64,000 bases of DNA from Cellulomonas_A sp047229345 (GTDB lineage: Bacteria > Actinomycetota > Actinomycetes > Actinomycetales > Cellulomonadaceae): the NCBI RefSeq assembly GCF_047229345.1, contig NZ_JBFTER010000008.1, forward strand, positions 1 through 64,000, written 5' to 3'. The notes below the pieces were generated by a model. It searched no databases, was not told the origin of the DNA, and was given only the letters and a program-made list of their open reading frames with translations. Below, one piece after another: positions 41,648 through 49,671 of this stretch; within the stretch, counting starts at the first letter, position 1, and the number at the start of each line of letters is the position of its first letter. The translations under genes and the position numbers were made by a program.

Positions 41648-42339
41648 CCGCCGACTGGGTGGGTCACCTCGCGGACACCCCGTGGGCCGTCGTCGTGCTC
41701 GGGCTCGTCACGGTCGTCGACGGGTTCTTCCCCCCGGTCCCGAGCGAGTCGGCGGTCGTCGCGCTCGCGGCCCTCGGTGCGGCCGGCCGCGGCCCGGATC
41801 CGGCGGTCGTCGGCGTCGTCGCGGCGCTCGGGGCGTTCGCGGGCGACCAGGTGGCGTACACGCTCGGGCGGCGCCTGCCTGCCGGCGGTCGTGGCGTCGT
41901 CCGCTCGCGCCACGGCCGGCAGGTGCTCGCCTGGGCCGAGGACGCCCTCGCACGGCGCGGCGGCGTCCTGATCCTGGCCGCGCGGTTCACGCCGGGGGGA
42001 CGGGTGCTCGTGAACATGACGGCCGGGGCCGTCGGGTTCCCCCGCGGACGCTTCAGCGCGATCGCCGCGCTCGCCGCCGTGCTCTGGGCGGCGGGCTCCG
42101 TGCTGCTCGGGGTCGGTGCCGGGCACCTGCTCGCCGCCCACCACCCGCTCGTCGGGATGGGCGCCGGGGTCGCCGGTGGGCTGCTCGTCGGGCTGGTCGT
42201 GGACCGCGTGCTGCGGCTGCGCGCCGCGGGTGCAGCGCGGCGCGCGGCTCCCCGCCGCACGCCCGAGGCGGCTGCGTGCGCCCGGTGCGCGGACCCCGCG
42301 CCCGCCGAGCTCACGTTCGCGGTGCACCGCCTGGCGTGA
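41644..42339 (+). CDS. DedA-family membrane protein
   Basis: The 231-residue protein opens with VTVVDGFFPPVPSESAVVALAAL (re-entrant FxPxPxE motif near 25) and has GAFAGDQVAYTLGRRLP near 60 and RFTPGGRVLVNMTAGAVGFPRGRF near 115 (R-F-x-P-G-x-R core). DedA proteins transport undecaprenyl phosphate or other lipids and need acidic and Arg residues, all present. The C-terminal tail of about 40 residues is Arg/Ala-rich with CARC. GTG start overlapping a micro-ORF. Confidence 0.87.
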   Translation: MTADWVGHLADTPWAVVVLGLVTVVDGFFPPVPSESAVVALAALGAAGRGPDPAVVGVVAALGAFAGDQVAYTLGRRLPAGGRGVVRSRHGRQVLAWAEDALARRGGVLILAARFTPGGRVLVNMTAGAVGFPRGRFSAIAALAAVLWAAGSVLLGVGAGHLLAAHHPLVGMGAGVAGGLLVGLVVDRVLRLRAAGAARRAAPRRTPEAAACARCADPAPAELTFAVHRLA

Positions 42340-42376
42340 CCGGTCGCGCGTCCGCCGGGCGCGCGCCGCGCAGGGC

Positions 42377-42610
42377 TCAGAGGAGCGCGAGCACGCCCAG
42401 CACGCCGACCGCGATCCCGAGCGCCAGCGAGACGCCGATCAGCACGGCGTGCACGGTGCGGAACCGCGTCGCGCGCCCGGACGCGTCACGCGAGCGCGGG
42501 TCGGCGGCGATGCGCTGCCAGAAGCGCGGCCAGATCAGCAGGTTCCACAGGCCGGTCGCCACGAGGAGGATCGCCCACGGGGTCGGCAGCAGGATCGCGT
42601 CGGAGGTCAC
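42377..42610 (-). CDS. Small membrane protein, SCO4848-like
   Basis: A 77-residue protein with two helices (about 8-27 and 54-75). WAILLVATGLWNLLIWPRFWQRIAADPRSRD is characteristic of the actinobacterial SCO4848 family, followed by RFRTVHAVLIGVSLALG. Function unknown. The GTG start is 42 bases after the end of the ramB reading frame, and the two could be co-transcribed. Confidence 0.78.
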   Translation of the reverse strand: MTSDAILLPTPWAILLVATGLWNLLIWPRFWQRIAADPRSRDASGRATRFRTVHAVLIGVSLALGIAVGVLGVLALL

Positions 42611-42651
42611 GGGGGAAGTATCCCGTGGTGGGCGTCGGGGTGGCGCCGCCC

Positions 42652-44277
42652 TCACGGCGCGTGGCGGTCCAGGAACTCGTACACCTCGGTCGCGTCGACG
42701 CCCGGGAACGCCCCGGTCGGCAGCGCCGCGAGCGTGCTCGCGTGCGGGCGGGCGCTCGGCCACGACCGTCCGGCCCACCGCGTCGCGAGCTCCTCGGGCG
42801 CCTCGCGGCAGCACGCCGCGTCCGGGCAGCGGGACGCCGCACGCTCCGGCGTCTCGCGACCGCGGAACCAGCGCACGTGCGCGAAGGGCACACCGACCGA
42901 CACCGAGAACTCGCCCTCGGGCGACCCCTGCACGCGCGACGTGCACCAGTAGGTGCCCGACGACGTGTCGGTGTACTGGTAGTACGGGCTGAACCGGTCC
43001 GGGATCGAGAACACCACGCGCGCGGTCCAGTGCTTGCACACCGGCTGCCCCTCGATCGCCCCGAGCGGGTCGGACGGGAAGCGCACGCCGTCGTTCTCGT
43101 ACGCCTTGTGCAGCGTGCCGCTCTCGTGGACCTTCATGAAGTGCACCGGGATGCCGAGGTGCCGGGTCGCGAGGTTCGTGAAACGGTGCGCGGCGGTCTC
43201 GTAGGTCACGGCGAACGCGTCGCGCAGGTCCTCGACCGAGAGCCGCCGCTCGGCCTTGGCCTCGCGCAGCAGCGCCACGGTGCCGTCCTCGGGCAGCAGC
43301 AGCGCGGCCGTCAGGTAGTTGGTCTCGACGCGCTGGCGCAGGAAGTCCCCGTAGTCGCGCGGCTCGGTGTGCCCGAGGACGTGGCTCGCGACCGCCTGGA
43401 GCAGCGCCGAGCGGGGGTCGGCCGAGGACGTCAGCCCGTGCGGGAGGTAGATGCGGCCGTGCTCGAGGTCGGTGACCGAGCGGGTCGAGTGCGGCAGGTC
43501 GTGCACGTAGTGCAGCGAGAAGCCGAGGTGCGCGGCGATGTCGGCGGTGCCGCGCTGCGACAGCGGCCCGCCCGGGTGCCCGACGGCGGCGAGCAGCCCA
43601 CGCGCGTGCTCCTCGAGGTCGGGGAAGTAGTTGTCCTGCGCGCGCATCGTCGCGCGCAGCTCGGCGTTGGCGCGGCGGGCCTCCTCGGGGGTCGCGGCCT
43701 TCTCGGTGAGGAGCCGCTGGACCTCGGCCTGGAGCCGGACGAGCGCCTCGAGCGCGTCGCTCGGCAGCGACCGCCCGACCTTGACGAGCGGGACCTGCAG
43801 CGACGCGAACAGGGGGCCGCGCTGGGCCCGCTCGAGCTCCACCTCGAGGGCCGCGCGCCGGCTCGGGGCCTCGTCGCGCAGCAGCTCGGCGAGCGGGACG
43901 TCGAGCGCGTGCGCGACCTGCTGCAGCAGCGAGAGCTTGGGCTCGCGGTGGCCGTTCTCGAGCATCGAGACCTGGGAGGCCGCGCGCCCGATCGCCGCGC
44001 CGAGGTCGTCGAGCGTCATGCCGCGCGCGGTGCGCAGATGCCGGACGCGGCGCCCGAGCACGAGCGTGTCGACGCCCGGCTCCGCGGTGTCGTCGGGCAC
44101 GGCCCGGGTCCGCACCGGGGCCGGGGCGGCCGGGGTCCGCGCGGCACCGCTCCGCCCGTCGGCCGTCGTCCGCGGTCCCGGCCCGCCCCGGTCCGCGCTG
44201 GTCCGGGGGCCGCGGTGGCCCGCCCTCGCCGGGTCGGGGGACTGTCCGGGCCTCGTCGCCTCGGTGGAGATCGCCAT
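42652..44277 (-). CDS. ramB: RamB-type regulator of the glyoxylate bypass
   Basis: A protein of up to 541 residues: XRE HTH near 76-130 (MTLDDLGAAIGRAASQVSMLENGHREPKLSLL) and the short-chain-fatty-acid regulator region (about 230-420; NYFPDLEEHARGLL, NYLTAALLLPEDG, HFMKVHESGTLHKAYEND). RamB represses or tunes acetate and glyoxylate genes in Corynebacterium and Mycobacterium (Rv0465c). The first 60 residues are low-complexity; GTG 44100 would give 482, nearer the usual length, but 44277 is the only ATG. It is divergent from aceA. Confidence 0.9.
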   Translation of the reverse strand: MAISTEATRPGQSPDPARAGHRGPRTSADRGGPGPRTTADGRSGAARTPAAPAPVRTRAVPDDTAEPGVDTLVLGRRVRHLRTARGMTLDDLGAAIGRAASQVSMLENGHREPKLSLLQQVAHALDVPLAELLRDEAPSRRAALEVELERAQRGPLFASLQVPLVKVGRSLPSDALEALVRLQAEVQRLLTEKAATPEEARRANAELRATMRAQDNYFPDLEEHARGLLAAVGHPGGPLSQRGTADIAAHLGFSLHYVHDLPHSTRSVTDLEHGRIYLPHGLTSSADPRSALLQAVASHVLGHTEPRDYGDFLRQRVETNYLTAALLLPEDGTVALLREAKAERRLSVEDLRDAFAVTYETAAHRFTNLATRHLGIPVHFMKVHESGTLHKAYENDGVRFPSDPLGAIEGQPVCKHWTARVVFSIPDRFSPYYQYTDTSSGTYWCTSRVQGSPEGEFSVSVGVPFAHVRWFRGRETPERAASRCPDAACCREAPEELATRWAGRSWPSARPHASTLAALPTGAFPGVDATEVYEFLDRHAP

Positions 44278-44314
44278 GCTCGACGGTCGCAGACCGGCTC
44301 CGCTTCTGTCGAGG

Positions 44315-44334
44315 AGAAGGATCGCCGATCTTCT
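44315..44334. promoter_or_regulatory. Near-perfect palindrome between ramB and aceA
   Basis: AGAAGGATCGCCGATCTTCT is a 20-bp dyad with one mismatched pair plus the centre. It lies about 80 bases before aceA and 40 before the longest ramB frame. It is a plausible RamB operator, although the published RamB motif differs (AT-rich). Confidence 0.45.
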
Positions 44335-44417
44335 GCGCGCTGGGAGGGCTCCCGCAGGTCGACGCGGGTCCAGGGTGAGTTGCACGAGGGAACCATCGAG
44401 AAGAACCGGAGGACATC

Positions 44418-45797
44418 GTGAACGAGACGACCGCGACGACGGGGCCGACGAGCACGAGCACGGCACGGGAGCGGTCCGCCGGCACGGCCCGCCCGGGCGG
44501 CACGACCCGGCCCGGGGACCAGGTGCAGACACCGGAGGAGCTGGCCCACGAGTGGGCCACCGACCCGCGCTGGGCCGGCGTCCGCCGCGACCACACCGCC
44601 GAGGACGTCGTGACGCTGCGCGGCTCGGTCCGCGAGGAGCACACCCTCGCCCGCCGCGGGGCGGAGCGGCTCTGGGAGCTGCTGCACACCCGCGAGTGGG
44701 TGCCCGCGCTCGGCGCCCTGACCGGGAACCAGGCCGTGCAGCAGGTCAAGGCCGGCCTCGAGGCGATCTACCTCTCTGGCTGGCAGGTCGCCGCCGACGC
44801 GAACCTCTCCGGCCAGACCTACCCGGACCAGAGCCTCTACCCGGCGAACAGCGTCCCGGCGGTCGTGCGCCGCATCAACAACGCGCTGCTGCGCGCCGAC
44901 CAGGTCGAGTCCTCGGAGAACGGCGGGCGCCGGACGCGCGAGTGGCTCGCGCCGATCGTGGCCGACGCGGAGGCCGGCTTCGGGGGGCCGCTCAACGCCT
45001 ACGAGCTCATGGCGGCGATGATCGCGGCCGGCGCGGCGGGCGTGCACTGGGAGGACCAGCTCGCGGCCGAGAAGAAGTGCGGCCACCTGGGCGGCAAGGT
45101 CCTGGTCCCGACGAGCCAGCACGTGCGCACGCTGAGCGCCGCGCGGCTCGCGGCCGACGTCGCGGGCGTGCCCACGGTCGTCGTCGCGCGGACCGACGCG
45201 CTCGGCGCCGACCTGCTCACGTCCGACGTCGACGAGCGCGACCAGCCGTTCCTCACCGGCGAGCGCACGCCCGAGGGCTACTTCCGGGTCCGCTCGGGGC
45301 TCGACGCAGTCGTCTCCCGGGCAGGCGCCTACGCCGAGTACGCCGACCTGCTCTGGGTCGAGACGTCGACGCCCGACCTCGCCCTCGCCCGGGAGTTCGC
45401 CGAGCGCATCCACGAGCGGTTCCCCGGCAAGCTCCTCGCCTACAACTGCTCGCCGTCGTTCAACTGGCGCTCGCACCTCGACGACGCCACGATCGCGCGC
45501 TTCCAGAAGGAGCTCGCGGCCAGCGGCTACGCGTTCCAGTTCATCACCCTGGCCGGTTTCCACGCGCTCAACCACTCGATGTTCTCGCTCGCCCGCGGGT
45601 ACGCCGAGCGCGGCATGAGCGCGTACGTCGAGCTCCAGGAGGCCGAGTTCGCGTCGGAGCCCGACGGCTACACCGCCACGCGCCACCAGCGCGAGGTCGG
45701 CACCGGCTACTTCGACAAGGTCGCCACCGCGATCGACCCCCGGAGCGCCACGCTCGCGCTCGCCGGGTCCACGGAGGCGTCGCAGTTCGCCCACTGA
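44418..45797 (+). CDS. aceA: Isocitrate lyase
   Basis: The 459-residue enzyme splits isocitrate to succinate and glyoxylate. The signature EKKCGHLGGKVLVPT near 214 contains the catalytic Cys. VADAEAGFGGPLNAYELM near 180 supplies Mg-binding Asp, and LLAYNCSPSFNWRSHL near 336 the substrate-binding SPS. The N-terminus has about 30 extra Thr-rich residues. GTG 44418 follows GGAGG at 44408-44412. With the next gene it completes the glyoxylate shunt; control by the divergent RamB is very likely. Confidence 0.96.
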   Translation: MNETTATTGPTSTSTARERSAGTARPGGTTRPGDQVQTPEELAHEWATDPRWAGVRRDHTAEDVVTLRGSVREEHTLARRGAERLWELLHTREWVPALGALTGNQAVQQVKAGLEAIYLSGWQVAADANLSGQTYPDQSLYPANSVPAVVRRINNALLRADQVESSENGGRRTREWLAPIVADAEAGFGGPLNAYELMAAMIAAGAAGVHWEDQLAAEKKCGHLGGKVLVPTSQHVRTLSAARLAADVAGVPTVVVARTDALGADLLTSDVDERDQPFLTGERTPEGYFRVRSGLDAVVSRAGAYAEYADLLWVETSTPDLALAREFAERIHERFPGKLLAYNCSPSFNWRSHLDDATIARFQKELAASGYAFQFITLAGFHALNHSMFSLARGYAERGMSAYVELQEAEFASEPDGYTATRHQREVGTGYFDKVATAIDPRSATLALAGSTEASQFAH

Positions 45798-45945
45798 GCG
45801 GACGCACGCCCGCGGGCGGTGCGGGGTCCCCGCGACCCGGGGCCCGTTGCCCCGCACCGTCCGCCCGTCCGGCCCCGGCCGTCCCGCACCACCCGCACTG
45901 CACCGATCCACGCATGACCCCGCACGCCCCCGAGAGGAGCACGCC

Positions 45946-47622
45946 ATGTCCACGCTGACCGAGCCGACGGCCACCACGTCGACCCCGCTGCCGAGCACCA
46001 CCACCCCGACGATCGAGGTCCTGGGCGCCGTCGTGCCCGGGAGCGACACCGTCCTGACCCCGGACGCGCTCGCGTTCGTCGCCGAGCTGCACGCCCGGTT
46101 CGCGGGTCCCCGCCACGACCTGCTGCTCGCCCGCCAGCGCCGCCGCGAGCGCTTCGCGAACGGCCTCGACCCCGACTTCCGCCCCGAGACCCGGCACGTC
46201 CGGGACGACCCGACCTGGCGCGTCGCCGGCCCCGGCCCGGGGCTGGAGGACCGCCGCGTCGAGATCACCGGCCCGACCGACCGCAAGATGACGGTCAACG
46301 CGCTCAACTCGGGGGCGAAGGTGTGGCTCGCGGACCTCGAGGACGCGACCTCGCCGACGTGGGAGAACGTCGTGGGCGGGCAGGCGAACCTCGCGCTCGC
46401 CATCCGCGGCCGCATCGACTTCACGTCGGAGGAGGGCAAGGAGTACCGCGTCGGCCCGACGACGCCGACCATCGTGATGCGCCCGCGCGGCTGGCACCTC
46501 GCCGAGAAGCACCTCCGGTTCACCGACCGCGCCGGGCAGCGCACACCGGCGTCCGCGAGCCTCGTCGACGCCGGGCTCTACCTGTTCCACAACGCGCACG
46601 CGCTCATCGCGCGCGGCCGGGGCCCGTACCTGTACCTGCCCAAGATCGAGGGCTACCTCGAGGCGCGGCTGTGGAACGACGTGTTCGTGTTCGTCGAGCA
46701 GGAGCTGCGGCTGCCGCGCGGGTCGATCCGCGCGACCGTCCTCATCGAGACGATCACGGCGGCGTTCGAGATGGAGGAGATCCTCTACGAGCTCCGCGAG
46801 CACTGCGCGGGCCTCAACGCGGGCCGGTGGGACTACATCTTCAGCATCATCAAGAGCTTCCGGGCCCGCGGTCCCCGGTTCGTGCTGCCGGACCGCGCGC
46901 GCGTCACGATGACGGTCCCGTTCATGCGCGCCTACACCGAGCTGCTCGTCGCGACGTGCCACCGGCGGGGGGCGCACGCGATCGGGGGCATGTCGGCGTT
47001 CATCCCCAACCGCCGCGACCCGGAGGTCACCGAGCGTGCGCTCGCGCAGGTCCGCGCCGACAAGGAGCGCGAGGCCGGGCAGGGGTACGACGGCACGTGG
47101 GTCGCGCACCCGGACCTCGTGCCGGTGGCCCGCGCGGTGTTCGACGAGGCGCTGGGCGACCGCCCGGACCAGCGCGACCGGCTCCGCGACGACGTCCGGG
47201 TCAGCGCCGCCGAGCTGCTCGACATCGCGTCGGCCGGCGGCGGCGAGCCGGGCGCGGTCACCGACGCGGGCGTGCGCAGCAACGTGTCCGTCGCGCTGCG
47301 CTACCTCGAGGCGTGGCTGCGGGGGAGCGGCGCCGTCGCGATCGACAACCTCATGGAGGACGCCGCGACCGCCGAGATCTCCCGCTCGCAGCTGTGGCAG
47401 TGGGTGCACCACGAGATCGTCACGGCCGAGGGCACGACGATCACGGCCGAGCACGTCGAGGGGGTGCTCGGATCGGTGCTCGCGGCGCTCCCGAGGTCGC
47501 CGGGCGACCGGTACGACGACGCCGCCCGGCTGCTCCGCGAGGTCGCGCTCGACGAGCACTACCCGACGTTCCTGACGGTGCCGGCGTACACCCAGCACCT
47601 CGTCGGGCGGTCCGCGCCCTGA
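45946..47622 (+). CDS. aceB: Malate synthase A
   Basis: The 558-residue enzyme condenses glyoxylate with acetyl-CoA. KMTVNALNSGAKVWLADLEDATSPTW near 110, TIVMRPRGWHLAEKHL near 175 (catalytic Arg), LIETITAAFEMEEILYELREH near 268 (Mg-binding Glu) and NYIF-like WDYIFSIIKSF near 297 are family hallmarks. MEDAATAEISRSQLWQWVHH near 468 holds the catalytic Asp. It is 148 bases after aceA. GAGAGGAG precedes ATG 45946. An out-of-frame ATG at 45914 opens a short overlapping frame of doubtful meaning. Confidence 0.96.
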   Translation: MSTLTEPTATTSTPLPSTTTPTIEVLGAVVPGSDTVLTPDALAFVAELHARFAGPRHDLLLARQRRRERFANGLDPDFRPETRHVRDDPTWRVAGPGPGLEDRRVEITGPTDRKMTVNALNSGAKVWLADLEDATSPTWENVVGGQANLALAIRGRIDFTSEEGKEYRVGPTTPTIVMRPRGWHLAEKHLRFTDRAGQRTPASASLVDAGLYLFHNAHALIARGRGPYLYLPKIEGYLEARLWNDVFVFVEQELRLPRGSIRATVLIETITAAFEMEEILYELREHCAGLNAGRWDYIFSIIKSFRARGPRFVLPDRARVTMTVPFMRAYTELLVATCHRRGAHAIGGMSAFIPNRRDPEVTERALAQVRADKEREAGQGYDGTWVAHPDLVPVARAVFDEALGDRPDQRDRLRDDVRVSAAELLDIASAGGGEPGAVTDAGVRSNVSVALRYLEAWLRGSGAVAIDNLMEDAATAEISRSQLWQWVHHEIVTAEGTTITAEHVEGVLGSVLAALPRSPGDRYDDAARLLREVALDEHYPTFLTVPAYTQHLVGRSAP

Positions 47623-47725
47623 CCGGCGGACGCTCCGAGCCCGGGGGGCGCGCGACGCGTGTCCGCCCTGGGCGAAGAAAAAACCTCTGGCGGATCGCCG
47701 GAGCCGGACGTAGCGTCGTGGGCAC

Positions 47726-47787
47726 ATGGGAAAGGAGGTGGTCCTGAAGTGATTTCTCTTCGGACGCGTGAGGTGACTGTCCGCTAG
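47726..47787 (+). other. Two overlapping micro-ORFs with an exceptional ribosome-binding sequence
   Basis: ATG 47726 encodes MGKEVVLK and stops at 47750-47752. GTG 47749 overlaps that stop and encodes VISLRTREVTVR to TAG 47787. Inside the first frame GAAAGGAGGTGGTCC (47730-47744) can pair along 15 bases with the conserved 3' tail of 16S rRNA, allowing one G-U. A -10-like TAGCGT lies at 47711-47716. Both peptides are too short to assign; the coupling and ribosome site suggest a regulatory leader or a conserved small peptide. Confidence 0.5.
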
Positions 47788-47827
47788 TCGCCCGAGTACT
47801 CGGACGGATTGCTTCGATCCACCCGGT

Positions 47828-47947
47828 GCCCGCTGGTCCTCAGGACCGCCGGGCGGCGAGCGAGATCCAGGCAGCCACCGCAGCCCGTGGGAGCCGCGCA
47901 CTCGTCCAGCGCGGCAGGGCCCCGACAGGGGTCCGGCCCACGGGCTG
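47828..47947. ncRNA. Candidate structured RNA: hairpin plus three-way junction
   Basis: GCCCG...CGGGC (47828-47854) encloses GGTCC-TCA-GGACC. Then CAGCCCGTGGG (47881-47891) pairs perfectly with CCCACGGGCTG (47937-47947). Within it are GCCGCGC/GCGCGGC (47893-47899, 47909-47915) and GGGCCCC/GGGGTCC (47917-47923, 47928-47934, one G-U), leaving only one or two unpaired bases at the junction. The DNA palindromes would fold on either strand. Known tmRNA, RNase P and SRP RNA motifs are absent. The aceB-to-marR gap (47623-48100) holds no protein gene apart from the micro-ORFs. Confidence 0.45.
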
Positions 47948-47996
47948 TTCCCTGCCCGGACGCAGGCGGCGGGCGCCGGGCCACGTCGATGCGCCT

Positions 47997-48038
47997 GCGC
48001 CCCACGCACCGCGCCCCACGCACCGCGCCCCACGCTCC
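47997..48038. repeat. Three tandem 14-bp repeats
   Basis: GCGCCCCACGCACC is repeated at 47997, 48011 and 48025, the last with one change. It lies downstream of the structured region, about 60 bases past the end of the minus-strand marR gene. No function is evident. Confidence 0.75.
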
Positions 48039-48100
48039 GTGACGACGACGTCAGCGAGCCCCGCACGAACGCCGTGCACACCGGTGCGGCACCGGGCCGA

Positions 48101-48619
48101 TCAGCCCTCGTCCTTCGCCGGAGCGCCCTTGCGCCGCCGAGGTGCCGCCGACCGCGGCGGCGTCCGGCGCATGTGGTCCCGCGCCCGCCCGAGGATGTCG
48201 GCGAGCGTCTCGACGTCCTCCCGCGAGAGCGGCGCGAGCAGCAGGTCGTCGACCACCGCGACGTGACCCGGCAGCACCCCGCCGAGGACCGCGCGACCCT
48301 CGTCGGTGAGGGTCACTGTCACGCTGCGCTCGTCCTCGACGGACGGCGTGCGGACGACGAGCCCGCGCTTCTCCAGCGCCTGCGCCTGGTACGTCAGCCC
48401 GCTGCGGCTGTACACGACCCCGTCGGCCAGGTCCGTCATGCGCCGGCTGCCCCCCGGCGCGTCGCCGAGCGTCGCGAGCAGCTGGAACTGCACATAACTG
48501 AGCCCGCCCGCGTCCTGGAGCTGCTGCTCGACGGAGTGCCGGAGCAGGCTGCTCGCCTCGATGAGCGCGAAGTACGCGCCGAGCTGCACGGCGTCCAAGG
48601 AGCGCGGGGTCAAGGCCAT
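48101..48619 (-). CDS. MarR-family regulator
   Basis: A 172-residue MarR protein: LSYVQFQLLATLGDAPG, MTDLADGVVYSRSGLTYQAQALEKRGLVVR (HTH) and the wing PSVEDERSVTVTLTDEG, ending with a basic RRRKGAPAK tail. It is divergent from an oxidoreductase gene across 113 bases carrying three matching operators. This is the standard arrangement for a regulator that represses itself and the enzyme until an electrophile or drug binds. TAGGAT six bases before ATG suggests a leaderless transcript. Confidence 0.92.
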   Translation of the reverse strand: MALTPRSLDAVQLGAYFALIEASSLLRHSVEQQLQDAGGLSYVQFQLLATLGDAPGGSRRMTDLADGVVYSRSGLTYQAQALEKRGLVVRTPSVEDERSVTVTLTDEGRAVLGGVLPGHVAVVDDLLLAPLSREDVETLADILGRARDHMRRTPPRSAAPRRRKGAPAKDEG

Positions 48620-48625
48620 GGCCCG

Positions 48626-48711
48626 ATCCTATCCGTGCTTCGAACCCGTAGCACTTGCTTCTGATTCGAAGCAGCAGTAGCGTCGTCCGTAGTTGCTTCG
48701 AACCCGAAGCA
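48626..48711. promoter_or_regulatory. Divergent promoters with three 18-bp MarR operators
   Basis: Boxes TGCTTCGAACCCGTAGCA (48636-48653), TGCTTCTGATTCGAAGCA (48656-48673) and TGCTTCGAACCCGAAGCA (48694-48711; perfect seven-base arms). The plus promoter has -35 TTGCTT (48655-48660) and -10 TAGCGT (48678-48683), 17 bp apart, with box 2 in the spacer. Box 1 lies upstream of the marR -10 (TAGGAT, 48631-48626). Boxes 1 and 2 are 20 bp apart, two helical turns. Confidence 0.8.
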
Positions 48712-48732
48712 CATGACGGACGGAGATCGACC

Positions 48733-49671
48733 ATGAAGGCAGTGCGTTTCCACGAGACGGGTGGCCCCGAGGTCCTGCGCTACGAGGACGTGCCCCAGCC
48801 CGTGCCCGGCGCCGGCGAGGTGCGGGTCCGGGTGGCCGGCTCGGCGTTCAACCCCGCGGACGGCGGGATGCGCGGCGGCTTCCTGCCGATCCCGATCACG
48901 CTGCCGCACGTCCCCGGCTACGACGTCTCCGGCACGGTCGACGCCCTCGGCGACGGGGTCGACGGCCTGGCGGTGGGCGACGCCGTCGTCGGCTTCCTCC
49001 CGATGACCGCGGACGGCTCCGCGGCGCAGTACGTCGTCGCACCCGCCGACGCGCTCGTCGCGGCGCCGACCCGGATCCCGCTCGCCGACGCGGCCGGGCT
49101 TCCGTCCGTCGGGCTCACCGCCTGGCAGGCGCTGTTCGAGGCGGGTGCGCTCGAGGCGGGCCAGCGCATCCTGATCAACGGCGCGGGCGGCCCCGTGGGC
49201 GGGTACGCCGTGCAGCTCGCGAAGCGCGCCGGCGCCTACGTCATCGCCACCGCGAGCCCGCGCAGCGCGGAGAGCGTGCGTGCGTCGGGGGCCGACGAGA
49301 TCGTCGACCACACCACGACGTCGCTCCTGGACGCGGTCGTCGAGCCCGTCGACGTCCTCCTCAACCTCGCGCCGATCACCTCCGAGCGGTTCACCGCCCT
49401 GGCGGCGCGGGTCCGCGACGGCGGTGTCGTCGTCTCCACCACCCCGATGGTCGAGACGCCCGACGACCCGCAGCGCGGGGTGCGCGCGGTCACGGTGTTC
49501 GTCCACCCCGATGCCGACGTCCTCGCCCGGCTCGTCGCGCTCGTCGACAGCGGCGAGCTCCGCGTCGAGATCGCGGGCCGGGTGCCGCTGGGGGAGCTGC
49601 CCGAGCTGCACGCGCAGGCCGAGGCCGGGCAGGTCCACGGCAAGGTCGTGGTCGTCCCGGCAGAGGGCTGA
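48733..49671 (+). CDS. NADP-dependent MDR-family oxidoreductase
   Basis: A 312-residue zinc-free reductase. MKAVRFHETGGPEVLRYEDV opens the GroES-like domain, YDVSGTVDALGDGVDGLAVGD follows, and the Rossmann motif is NGAGGPVGGYAVQLAKRAG near 154. It likely reduces quinones or unsaturated carbonyls. The divergent MarR gene and triple operator make it the regulated target. ATG 48733 is 22 bases after box 3. Confidence 0.9.
   Translation: MKAVRFHETGGPEVLRYEDVPQPVPGAGEVRVRVAGSAFNPADGGMRGGFLPIPITLPHVPGYDVSGTVDALGDGVDGLAVGDAVVGFLPMTADGSAAQYVVAPADALVAAPTRIPLADAAGLPSVGLTAWQALFEAGALEAGQRILINGAGGPVGGYAVQLAKRAGAYVIATASPRSAESVRASGADEIVDHTTTSLLDAVVEPVDVLLNLAPITSERFTALAARVRDGGVVVSTTPMVETPDDPQRGVRAVTVFVHPDADVLARLVALVDSGELRVEIAGRVPLGELPELHAQAEAGQVHGKVVVVPAEG

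Noticed and set aside
45914..45958. Short frame overlapping the aceB start
   Set aside because: No ribosome site is present and its stop lies inside aceB without the ATGA/GTGA coupling seen elsewhere.
47726..48100. Structured region considered as tmRNA, RNase P RNA or SRP RNA
   Set aside because: The characteristic conserved sequences of these RNAs are missing and the length does not fit.
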